The translations under genes and the position numbers were made by a program. 64,000 nt of DNA from Acidobacteriota bacterium (lineage in GTDB: Bacteria > Acidobacteriota > Terriglobia > Terriglobales > Acidobacteriaceae): assembly GCA_013285705.1 (NCBI GenBank), contig JABDHA010000007.1, positions 1-64,000 of the forward strand, given 5' to 3'. Positions 8,225 to 15,960 of this stretch are shown piece after piece. Below the pieces are notes generated by a model. That model was not told the origin of the DNA, did not search any database, and saw nothing but the letters and a program-made list of their open reading frames with translations. How positions within the stretch are numbered: position 1 is the stretch's first letter; each line of letters starts with the position of its first letter.

Positions 8225-9742
8225 TTGGAGCGTGCTTTGCGTAAATCTCGAAAGATCGTCTTCTTCTTTCCGTCATTTTCCAGCTCGGAAGCCACAGCTC
8301 CCCTCGGAATTCTGGCGGTTGCGACCCCGTTAATCCAAGCTGGGTTTGAGGTGGTGCTGATCGATTCCACCATTACGCCAAACTTCAAGCAGCGAGTTCT
8401 CAATGAGGTGCGGGATGCCCTCTGCCTCGGCATCTCCCTTGTGACCGGCCCGATGATTCGCGAAACTGTGGACATCGCCAAAACCATCAAGGCGTGGAAT
8501 CCCGATTTCCCCATCGTTCTGGGTGGATGGCATCCCTCGCTGCTCCCCAAGCAAACATTGGAAGCACCCTATCTTGACTACATTGTGCGCGGGCAGGGGG
8601 AGGATACATTTCTCGAACTGGTCCGTCATATCGCAAGCGATTCAGCCCCTGACTTTGTGGCCGGGATCGGTTTCAAGCGGGACGGCCGCATGATTATGAC
8701 TCCCGAGCGCCCACTTAGGGCTCTGGCCGATATGCCGCCCAAGGCCTATCAGATTGCTGACTTTGATGCGTATGAGCGCAGCTGTGGCCGGCGCTGGGCC
8801 ATGTATACCTCGAGTCTTGCATGTCCTTTCAACTGCGCATACTGCACAAACGCCGGAGTCTACGGGCGGAAGTGGAATGCATTGTCGCCTGAGCAGTTTG
8901 TCGAAGAGACAGTCGACCTCAGCCGGCGATATGCCCTTGAGATGATCTGGATCGTGGATGACAACTTCCTTGTGGATTTGGATCGTGCACGGGGAATCGC
9001 AGAAGGACTGGTGCGGGAAAAGTCTCATTATCGCTGGAGCATACAGGCCACCACCAACATGGTGGCGCGGCTTTCACCTGAAGACCTGAAATTGCTGCAC
9101 CGCGCTGGTCTTCATCAGGTATGTCAGGGAGTCGATTCCGGCTCGCGCGATGTCCTGAAGGCGATGCACAAAGACTGGCAGGACTTTGAATCGATCTATG
9201 AAAGCGCTGCTCGTTGCCTTGAGGCAGGCATTCGTCCTTCATTCAACATCATCTTCGCCTTCCCGGGAGAAAAAAAGAAAGAGCGCCGCGAAACCATTAA
9301 CTTCATGATGGACGTGTGCCGCCGTTTTCCCGGCGCGGAGTTCTGGACCAATATATTCACGCCGTATCCAGGTTCTCCGATCTTCGAGAAGACGGAGGAA
9401 CTCGGCATAGAGATGCCGACTTCACTCGAGGGTTGGGCAGACTTCTTTCCGCGTTACACCAGGCTGCCCTGGCTCGACGGGGCAGAGCACGATCGGCTGC
9501 AGGTCATGCGGGACTATCTCCGCATCGCCTTCGATCGCATTCCCATTGCAGCGGACAAGCGTGGTCCGATCACTCGCCTTGCGCAGAAGTCTATTTCCTT
9601 CCCGGCTCGATGGAGATTAGACAGGGATATTTATAAGTTTCCAGTGGAGCTTTGGGTAAACAACAAGCTGAAGAAATATACTGCCATGAAACCGGCGGTA
9701 GATGCGAAACGGCTTGCCAATACACCGGCTGAGGCTTGCTGA
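8225..9742 (+). CDS. Cobalamin-binding-domain radical SAM protein (first of the cluster)
   Basis: A 505-residue class B-type radical SAM enzyme. The N-terminal Rossmann-like B12 domain (about 10-135) has the APLGILAVATPL entry, the LGGWHPSL segment and VRGQGEDTFLELV. The radical SAM core follows, with iron-sulfur cysteines C200, C204 and C207 (SLACPFNCAYC) and the downstream WIVDDNF and GVDSGS motifs. Such enzymes use cobalamin and a 5'-deoxyadenosyl radical, often to methylate unreactive carbons. The start is a TTG at 8225 with a weak ribosome binding site; nearly all conserved sequence begins at residue 9. It opens an eight-gene run behind the TGACA-box array. The substrate is unknown. Confidence 0.88.
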   Translation: MERALRKSRKIVFFFPSFSSSEATAPLGILAVATPLIQAGFEVVLIDSTITPNFKQRVLNEVRDALCLGISLVTGPMIRETVDIAKTIKAWNPDFPIVLGGWHPSLLPKQTLEAPYLDYIVRGQGEDTFLELVRHIASDSAPDFVAGIGFKRDGRMIMTPERPLRALADMPPKAYQIADFDAYERSCGRRWAMYTSSLACPFNCAYCTNAGVYGRKWNALSPEQFVEETVDLSRRYALEMIWIVDDNFLVDLDRARGIAEGLVREKSHYRWSIQATTNMVARLSPEDLKLLHRAGLHQVCQGVDSGSRDVLKAMHKDWQDFESIYESAARCLEAGIRPSFNIIFAFPGEKKKERRETINFMMDVCRRFPGAEFWTNIFTPYPGSPIFEKTEELGIEMPTSLEGWADFFPRYTRLPWLDGAEHDRLQVMRDYLRIAFDRIPIAADKRGPITRLAQKSISFPARWRLDRDIYKFPVELWVNNKLKKYTAMKPAVDAKRLANTPAEAC

Positions 9743-9789
9743 TGCTAAATAATGTTCATGCCGGGGTGAAAGAGGTCTTGAGGTGATCC

Positions 9790-11295
9790 GTGACTGATGT
9801 TTTGCTGACACATTCCTATCACCTTCCATACGACTTGAAACAGGTGCGCAAGATGCAGCCCTACGCGCCTATTGGCACGTTGTACGCTGCGACCTCGCTG
9901 CGAGAGAAGGGCATCACAACTGCCGTATTCGATCCAATGCTGGAAGACCCGGCAGCCGGCATCCTTCGTGCACTGGAGACGCATCGCCCCCGTATTGTTG
10001 CTATCTATGAAGACGACTTCAATTTCCTTTCAAAGATGTGCCTTACGCGCATGAGGGAAGTTGCATGGGCGATTGCTGCCTCTGCCCGAAAGACAGGCGC
10101 AATCGTGGTTGCTCATGGTTCGGACGCAACCGACAATGCCCGCTTATTTCTTGAGAACGGAGTCGATTTCATTCTGCAGGGCGAAGCTGAGGAGACATTG
10201 GCCGAGCTCTGTTCCGCGCTGCTGCATTCAGAGTCCGTGGACAATATAGCCGGTCTTGTTCGCCTCGATGCTCATGGGAAACCGAGCTACAACATGCAGC
10301 GGTCCGCCAGAAATCCGGAATGGATATCCCTGGCGCATCCCTCGCGCGACCTCATCGATCTTGCACCTTACCGTAGGGCGTGGACGGAGGCTCACGGCTA
10401 TTTCTCCGTGAATATGGTGTCGAGCAGAGGCTGCCCTTATCGGTGCAACTGGTGTGCCAAGCCGATCTCAGGAGACAAATTTCATCTGCGTCCTGCCGAA
10501 GTTGTTGCTGAAGAGATGCGGGTGCTCAAATTTGAAGTGCAGGCTGAGCATATCTGGTTTGGCGATGACATCTTCGCGCTGAATCGCCATTGGATGCAGC
10601 AATTCGCCGCAGAGGTAGAGGCGAGACAGGCTGCTCTTCCATTCAAGATACAGTCACGCGCAGATCTGATGAACGAAACAAGCGTAGAAGCACTTAAAAC
10701 TGCCGGTTGTGCGGAGGTCTGGATGGGGGTGGAGTCCGGCTCCCAGAAAATATTGGATGCAATGGATAAGGGTTTGAGCCTTCCAACGGTCGTTAAAGCC
10801 CGCCAGCGCCTCCGGAAAGCAGGTATCCGTGCATGCTATTTCTTGCAGCTCGGATATCCGGGAGAAACCTGGGAAGACCTGCAGAAAACTATTGCCATGG
10901 TTCGCAGTACGCGTCCCGATGATATCGGCGTCTCTTTCTCTTATCCCCTGCCGGGCACTGTATTTTATGAGCGTGTGCAGGCGCAACTGGGAGAGAAGCG
11001 GAACTGGACAGACAGCGATGATCTTTGCATCATGTTCAAGGCCGCTTACACGAGCGACTTTTATCGTGCCGTGCGCGATGCCCTCCACGCAGAAGTGAGC
11101 AGTTGGCGCGTTGCTTCCTCTGAGCCGGAAACTGTTTCGCATATTGAAGAGCTATGGCAGAAAGTCTTCGCGCTCGAACCTGTGAGCCGAAACGCGGAGT
11201 CGACTGTTCTTCCTCCGGTAACTTCTGAGGGCCGAAGCGCTGTGCACTCCGGATTTATTCCTGTAAGTGAGTTCATTACGGTAACAGGAGGCTAG
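9790..11295 (+). CDS. Cobalamin-binding-domain radical SAM protein (second of the cluster)
   Basis: A 501-residue protein of the same class but a different subfamily, closer to the third gene than to the first. The B12-type domain spans about residues 3-145 (PYAPIGTLYAATSL at its start, then LQGEAEETLAEL). The radical SAM cysteines are C215, C219 and C222 (SRGCPYRCNWC). WFGDDIF and WMGVESGSQKILDAMDKG are core motifs. The C-terminal 120 residues are family-specific. GTG 9790 has GAGGTGA five bases upstream. The next gene begins at the base after its stop. Substrate and product cannot be named from sequence. Confidence 0.88.
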   Translation: MTDVLLTHSYHLPYDLKQVRKMQPYAPIGTLYAATSLREKGITTAVFDPMLEDPAAGILRALETHRPRIVAIYEDDFNFLSKMCLTRMREVAWAIAASARKTGAIVVAHGSDATDNARLFLENGVDFILQGEAEETLAELCSALLHSESVDNIAGLVRLDAHGKPSYNMQRSARNPEWISLAHPSRDLIDLAPYRRAWTEAHGYFSVNMVSSRGCPYRCNWCAKPISGDKFHLRPAEVVAEEMRVLKFEVQAEHIWFGDDIFALNRHWMQQFAAEVEARQAALPFKIQSRADLMNETSVEALKTAGCAEVWMGVESGSQKILDAMDKGLSLPTVVKARQRLRKAGIRACYFLQLGYPGETWEDLQKTIAMVRSTRPDDIGVSFSYPLPGTVFYERVQAQLGEKRNWTDSDDLCIMFKAAYTSDFYRAVRDALHAEVSSWRVASSEPETVSHIEELWQKVFALEPVSRNAESTVLPPVTSEGRSAVHSGFIPVSEFITVTGG

Positions 11296-12693
11296 ATGCG
11301 AGACCTTCTTCTTACTCACGGCTATTTTCTCTTTGAAGATCCGAAGGAGCGCCAGATCATGAAGCCATACGCTCCGTTAGGAATTCTCTATCTTTGCTCG
11401 CATCTTCGTGGCAAAGGCTTTGATGTCGATGTGTTCGACACAACGTTCTCCGCTCGTGATGTGCTCTTCAATTTTCTGAGAACAGAAAAGCCTTCTGTGC
11501 TTGGAATCTACGCAAATCTGATGACGCGCAGCAATGTCATCGCAATTCTCGCCGTTGCCCGTGAGGCTGGATGGAAGACTGTCGTAGGCGGTCCGGAGCC
11601 AGGCGCTTATACATTGGAATATCTTCAAGCTGGCGCTGACTTCGTTGTCGCAGGCGAGGGCGAGCTGACAATGGAGGAGTTGCTTCAAGCCTTGCGCGAC
11701 GGTGAAACGGACTTCTCGAAGGTAGCAGGGTTAGCATTTTTCGATCAGGACGGGAAGATGTGCCAGATGCCACCGCGTGGCCAGATCGAAAATCTTGATG
11801 AGCAACCGTGGCCGGCCCGAGATGCGATCGACATTCAACGTTATGTCGAGACCTGGCGCACGCATCACGGTAGCGGCTCGATAAATTTCATTACAGCCAG
11901 AGGTTGCCCGTTTCGCTGTAATTGGTGCAGCCATCAGGTCTTTGGGCAATCGCACCGCCGCCGTGATCCGGTCAGGGTGGTGGATGAGGTGGAGTGGTTG
12001 CTCAACAGATATTCGCCAGACATGATTTGGGTCTCCGATGATGTCTTTACGATCAATCATGCGTGGATGCGTTCTTATGCGAATGAAATGCGCCGTCGCA
12101 GTCTGCGTATTCCATTTGAATGCATTTCACGCGCCGATCGTTTGAACGCGGAAATGCTGGATCTGTTGGCAGAGCTTGGTTGTTTTCGTATCTGGATCGG
12201 ATCGGAAAGCGGATCGCAGCGCATTCTCGATGCGATGGATCGCGGCGTAAAGATTGAGCAGGTCCAGAATGCGGTGCGGATGAGCCGCGAGCGCGGTATT
12301 CAAAGTGGGATGTTTTTGATGTGGGGTTATGAAGGCGAAGAGCTTGAAGATATCGAGGCAACGGTCAAGCACGTCAGCACTTCGCGGCCGGATATCTTTT
12401 TCACCACCGTCTCCTATCCAATCAAGGGAACGCCATACTATAAGCGAATTGCAGATCGTCTGGTGCAACTGGAGCCGTGGGCCAAGACATCCGATCGGGA
12501 GCTCACGATCAAAGGAAGACATACGAAACGTTTCTATGCCTATGCGGACAAGCTACTGCGCGATGAAGTAGCTCGAGCTCGCATGTTGCAGGACACGCAC
12601 ACAAATGATTTGGAAAATTTGACCATACTTGAGCAGAGCATTCAAGAATCGCGCGCAGGATTGCACTCCACTTATCACGAGGTGGAACAGTGA
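11296..12693 (+). CDS. Cobalamin-binding-domain radical SAM protein (third of the cluster)
   Basis: A 465-residue paralogue of the preceding gene. Both start with a similar LLTH-x-Y segment and a PYAP-(L/I)-G motif, and share the RGCP-(F/Y)-RCNWC cluster motif, here C204, C208 and C211. The B12-type region (about 1-135) has VAGEGELTMEELL. The core continues with WVSDDVF and WIGSESGSQRILDAMDRG. ATG 11296 follows directly on the previous stop, with AGGAGG five bases ahead. Two similar enzymes side by side suggest successive or alternative reactions on related positions of one substrate, which is an inference. The 3' end overlaps the next gene by four bases. Confidence 0.88.
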   Translation: MRDLLLTHGYFLFEDPKERQIMKPYAPLGILYLCSHLRGKGFDVDVFDTTFSARDVLFNFLRTEKPSVLGIYANLMTRSNVIAILAVAREAGWKTVVGGPEPGAYTLEYLQAGADFVVAGEGELTMEELLQALRDGETDFSKVAGLAFFDQDGKMCQMPPRGQIENLDEQPWPARDAIDIQRYVETWRTHHGSGSINFITARGCPFRCNWCSHQVFGQSHRRRDPVRVVDEVEWLLNRYSPDMIWVSDDVFTINHAWMRSYANEMRRRSLRIPFECISRADRLNAEMLDLLAELGCFRIWIGSESGSQRILDAMDRGVKIEQVQNAVRMSRERGIQSGMFLMWGYEGEELEDIEATVKHVSTSRPDIFFTTVSYPIKGTPYYKRIADRLVQLEPWAKTSDRELTIKGRHTKRFYAYADKLLRDEVARARMLQDTHTNDLENLTILEQSIQESRAGLHSTYHEVEQ

Positions 12694-13508
12694 CCGTTGC
12701 GATCCAGGCACCGCACATCGCGGGGACAGCATTCGACAGGCTGGCCTTCCAATACGATTCGCTATTCACCTTCTCGCTCATCGGGCGAGCGCAGCGCGAC
12801 GTCGTGTGGCAACGTGCGGCCGCGGCATTTTTGCCGGGCAGTCGCGTTCTCGAACTCAACTGCGGCACAGGTGAGGATGCGTTATTTCTCGCGAGTAGAG
12901 GCGTTGTGGTAACTGCTTGTGATGCTTCGAGCCAGATGATCCGGCGCGCAAAATTCAGAAAGAGTCAGGAAGATCCTAATTCTTCTGCAAGCTTCCGCGT
13001 ACTTCCAATCGAGGACTTGCACGAACTAGGCCATCGACCTGTGTTCGATGGAGTATTTTCTAATTTTTCAGGCCTTAATTGTGTCGCAGATCTCTCCCCT
13101 GTGTTCAATAGGCTCGCGATGCTCCTGCGGCCGGGAGCAAAACTGCTCCTTTGCCTGTCTACGCGTTTTTGTGTTTGGGAAATGCTGCATTACGCAATGA
13201 AAAGAGATCTTCAAAAGGCGATACGCCGCTGCTATGGCAGATCGCTGGCGAGTTTTGACGAAGTTTCTTTTCGCACATATTATCCAACGATTCAGTCGCT
13301 GCGCGGCCTGCTCGGCTCAGCATTTCAGTTGCGTTCGATAACGGGCGTCGGTGTCACTGTTCCGCCTTCCTATTTGGAATCATGGATGAGTAAACATCCA
13401 CAGATGCTGCATGTTTTGAAGAGAATCGATGCGACTGTATGTGAATGGCCTATCTTTCGAGTTTTAGGTGATCATATGTTGCTCCAGTTGGAGCGTACCG
13501 AGCCATGA
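12690..13508 (+). CDS. Class I SAM-dependent methyltransferase
   Basis: A 272-residue methyltransferase. Motif I, the SAM-binding glycine loop, is VLELNCGTGEDALFLA (about 53-68), followed by the acidic residue of motif II (VVTACDASSQMIRRA) and FDGVFSNFSGLNCV of the central sheet. The C-terminal half is less typical and probably binds the acceptor. The GTG start at 12690 overlaps the upstream stop (GTGA), so translation is coupled. It transfers a methyl group to an unknown O, N or C acceptor and presumably works on the product of the neighbouring radical SAM enzymes. Confidence 0.86.
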   Translation: MTVAIQAPHIAGTAFDRLAFQYDSLFTFSLIGRAQRDVVWQRAAAAFLPGSRVLELNCGTGEDALFLASRGVVVTACDASSQMIRRAKFRKSQEDPNSSASFRVLPIEDLHELGHRPVFDGVFSNFSGLNCVADLSPVFNRLAMLLRPGAKLLLCLSTRFCVWEMLHYAMKRDLQKAIRRCYGRSLASFDEVSFRTYYPTIQSLRGLLGSAFQLRSITGVGVTVPPSYLESWMSKHPQMLHVLKRIDATVCEWPIFRVLGDHMLLQLERTEP

Positions 13509-14500
13509 CGCAAACACTTAACGACACGAAGACTGGCCTTTCACTGACAGCAGAAAACGGCATTCTATTGCAGTGTCCGAGTTGCATCTCAGGTTTGGGT
13601 TTCTTGCCTTTCTCTAACGCCTACGATGCACACAAGTATGATTGCGCACAGTGCTATTACACGATGCATCACGAGAACGGCATCTGGCAGGCCCTGACGC
13701 CTGAAAGGCTCGCATATTTTTCGCAGTTCATCGAGGAGTATCAAAATATCCGGGCTGCAGAAGGCCGCGGAAGCCTGCGTTCGGAGTTCTACTTGAATCT
13801 CCCCTATAAAGATGTATCGGGAAAGAATGTCTGGCAGTGGAAGATCCGGGCTAACACCTACGATTGTTTACGAAAAAATCTGTTGCCCCGATATAACAGA
13901 AAAAGTCCGCCCAAAGTGCTGGATCTTGGCTCCGGAAATGGCTGGATGAGCCATCGGCTCGGGCTTGAGGGGTACTCTTCCGTAGCAGTCGACCTATTGA
14001 TGAATGATGAGGATGGACTGGGTGCAGCCGTTCATTTCGAGAAGCAGGACGGTTCTCTTTTTCCCCGCTTTCGAGCTGAAATGTCGCGTCTTCCGTTTAT
14101 GGATGAGCAGTTTGATGTTGTCATTTTTAATGCCTCGTTCCACTACGCAGAGAATTATCAAGCTGTTCTGCGAGAAGCGCTGCGCTGCGTAAAGGAGGGA
14201 GGCAGAGTGATTATTGCCGATACTCCCTGGTATTCCACAAATAAGAGCGGCGAACAGATGTTGGCGGAACGCCAGGCTGCCTTCAAACTGCGGTATGGTA
14301 CCGCATCTAATTCCATTCCAAGCCTCGAATATCTCACCGATCAGCGGTTAGATGAATTAGAGAAAGCGCTGAATATTCGATGGGAGAAGATTTCACCTAA
14401 CTATGGACTGCAATGGGCAATGAGGCCGCTGCTCGCAAAACTTCGGGGCAAGCGCGAGCCCTCTCGTTTCAGGATATATAGCACGAGGAAAAACGCTTGA
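13505..14500 (+). CDS. Methyltransferase with N-terminal zinc ribbon
   Basis: A 331-residue fusion. The first 60 residues hold two Cys pairs (C24/C27 and C47/C50), the pattern of a Trm112-like zinc ribbon. The catalytic domain begins near residue 135 with KVLDLGSGNGWMSHRLGLEG (SAM loop), then DVVIFNASFHYAENY and VKEGGRVIIADTPWY, typical of Methyltransf_11 proteins. The start ATG overlaps the upstream stop by four bases (ATGA), and the gene after it overlaps in the same way. The zinc ribbon may stabilise the protein or hold a partner. The acceptor is unknown. Confidence 0.85.
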   Translation: MTQTLNDTKTGLSLTAENGILLQCPSCISGLGFLPFSNAYDAHKYDCAQCYYTMHHENGIWQALTPERLAYFSQFIEEYQNIRAAEGRGSLRSEFYLNLPYKDVSGKNVWQWKIRANTYDCLRKNLLPRYNRKSPPKVLDLGSGNGWMSHRLGLEGYSSVAVDLLMNDEDGLGAAVHFEKQDGSLFPRFRAEMSRLPFMDEQFDVVIFNASFHYAENYQAVLREALRCVKEGGRVIIADTPWYSTNKSGEQMLAERQAAFKLRYGTASNSIPSLEYLTDQRLDELEKALNIRWEKISPNYGLQWAMRPLLAKLRGKREPSRFRIYSTRKNA

Positions 14501-15960
14501 TCATTCTTTTTCATCCACGCGCCACTAGGCCTCGCAACTGTCGCCTTCCGCTTGCCGTGCTCGCACTCGCTGCTGTGCTGGAAGGCCGTGAGGAATATGA
14601 AATCGTTGATGGAAATCTGGATGAACATCCGGTTGACACCATTCTTTCTCTCATCGATAGCCATAACGTTGAGCTGCTGGGTGTTTCCTGTATGCCTGGA
14701 CCGCAGATGGTCGCGGCTATGGAAACCTCGCGGGAGATCAGGAAGCTACGCCCTCACGTCAAGATTGTGTGGGGGGGATATTTTCCTTCTATCTACCCTG
14801 ATTCTGCGCTGAACGCGAAATATGTGGACTTTGTAGTACGGGGTCAGGGTGAAGACACGCTGCTCGAACTGATCGATGCTTTGCGCGGTAACCGCACTTT
14901 TGACGGCATTTTGGGGCTATCTTACAAAGATACGTTCGGCCTCCATCGCAGCAATGCGGAGCGTCCAATGAAGGGGCCCGACAGCTTTCCGTGGTCGCCA
15001 TTCCATCGTTTGCCAGTAGAGAAATATCTGCGGCCATCTTTTTTTGGTAAGCGTACGGCAGTGCATCATGCCAGCATCGGCTGCCCCTTTAACTGCAGTT
15101 TTTGTGGCGTGCACGCGGCCTATGGCCGTGAAGAGCGGATGGAATCACCGCAGCGGACTGTGGCAATCCTCAAGCATCTTATCTCGGAATACGGCGCCGA
15201 CTCAGTGCAGTTCTACGACATGAATTTCTTTCTGCGGGAGGATCATGCGCGCGAACTGGCCGCCCTTATGGAGCCTCTAAATTTGCGCTGGTGGTGTGAG
15301 GGCCGCGTAGATATTATGTCGCGCTACTCCGATGAAACAATGGCAGCTATCAGGCGAGCGGGCTGCACCATGATTTTCTTCGGAGCCGAATCCGGATCGG
15401 ACTGGGCATTGAAAGAGATGCAGAAGGGAATCACAACCGAGCAGACAGTCATCATGGCGCACCGCACGCGCCAGTTCGATATCATCCCTGAGTTTTCATT
15501 TGTTGTTGGAAATCCCACGGACCCGGAACGTGACACGCGGGAGACCCTTGGATTCATCCGCAAGCTGAAGCGCATTAATCCCGACTCGGAGATTATCGTG
15601 CAGCACTACACGCCGACTCCGCAGCGGGGAGAGATGTATGGCCATGTCGACGACAAAATATCTTTTCCGGATACACCGGCAGAGTGGGCAACCAAGAAGT
15701 GGATGGATTTCACTCTTCGTATTGATACGAGTGCTCCCTGGATGAAGGATAAAACCAAGAAGCTGATCGATAACTTTGAAACCGTGATCGGTTCTCGCTG
15801 GCCCACGGTGCAGGATATTCGCGCACCTCGCTGGAGCCGCGCGCTTTTGAAGTCACTCAGCGCCTGGCGCTACGCCTTACGCTTTTACAGTTTTCCGTTC
15901 GAATTGCACCTTGCGAATCAGTTTATTCAATTAAGGAAGCCGAAGCGCGAGAGCTTATGA
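14497..15960 (+). CDS. Cobalamin-binding-domain radical SAM protein (fourth of the cluster)
   Basis: A 487-residue enzyme most like the first of the cluster. The B12-type domain has RLPLAVLALAAVLE at its start, WGGYFPSIYP (about 92-101) and VRGQGEDTLLELIDAL. The iron-sulfur motif is C196, C200 and C203 (SIGCPFNCSFC). The core continues with YDMNFFL and FGAESGSDWALKEM. The start is TTG 14497, overlapping the previous stop (TTGA); no other start lies near the conserved N terminus. The C-terminal 130 residues may select the substrate. Its place between two methyltransferase genes supports a shared pathway. Confidence 0.87.
   Translation: MIILFHPRATRPRNCRLPLAVLALAAVLEGREEYEIVDGNLDEHPVDTILSLIDSHNVELLGVSCMPGPQMVAAMETSREIRKLRPHVKIVWGGYFPSIYPDSALNAKYVDFVVRGQGEDTLLELIDALRGNRTFDGILGLSYKDTFGLHRSNAERPMKGPDSFPWSPFHRLPVEKYLRPSFFGKRTAVHHASIGCPFNCSFCGVHAAYGREERMESPQRTVAILKHLISEYGADSVQFYDMNFFLREDHARELAALMEPLNLRWWCEGRVDIMSRYSDETMAAIRRAGCTMIFFGAESGSDWALKEMQKGITTEQTVIMAHRTRQFDIIPEFSFVVGNPTDPERDTRETLGFIRKLKRINPDSEIIVQHYTPTPQRGEMYGHVDDKISFPDTPAEWATKKWMDFTLRIDTSAPWMKDKTKKLIDNFETVIGSRWPTVQDIRAPRWSRALLKSLSAWRYALRFYSFPFELHLANQFIQLRKPKRESL

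Noticed and set aside
8225-8240. A sigma-54-like promoter, TTGGAGCGTGCTTTGC, with GG and GC ten bases apart.
   Set aside because: It overlaps the start of the first radical SAM gene, so the transcript would lack the start codon, and no NtrC-type activator is in the locus. The TGACA array with TATTTT explains the promoter better.
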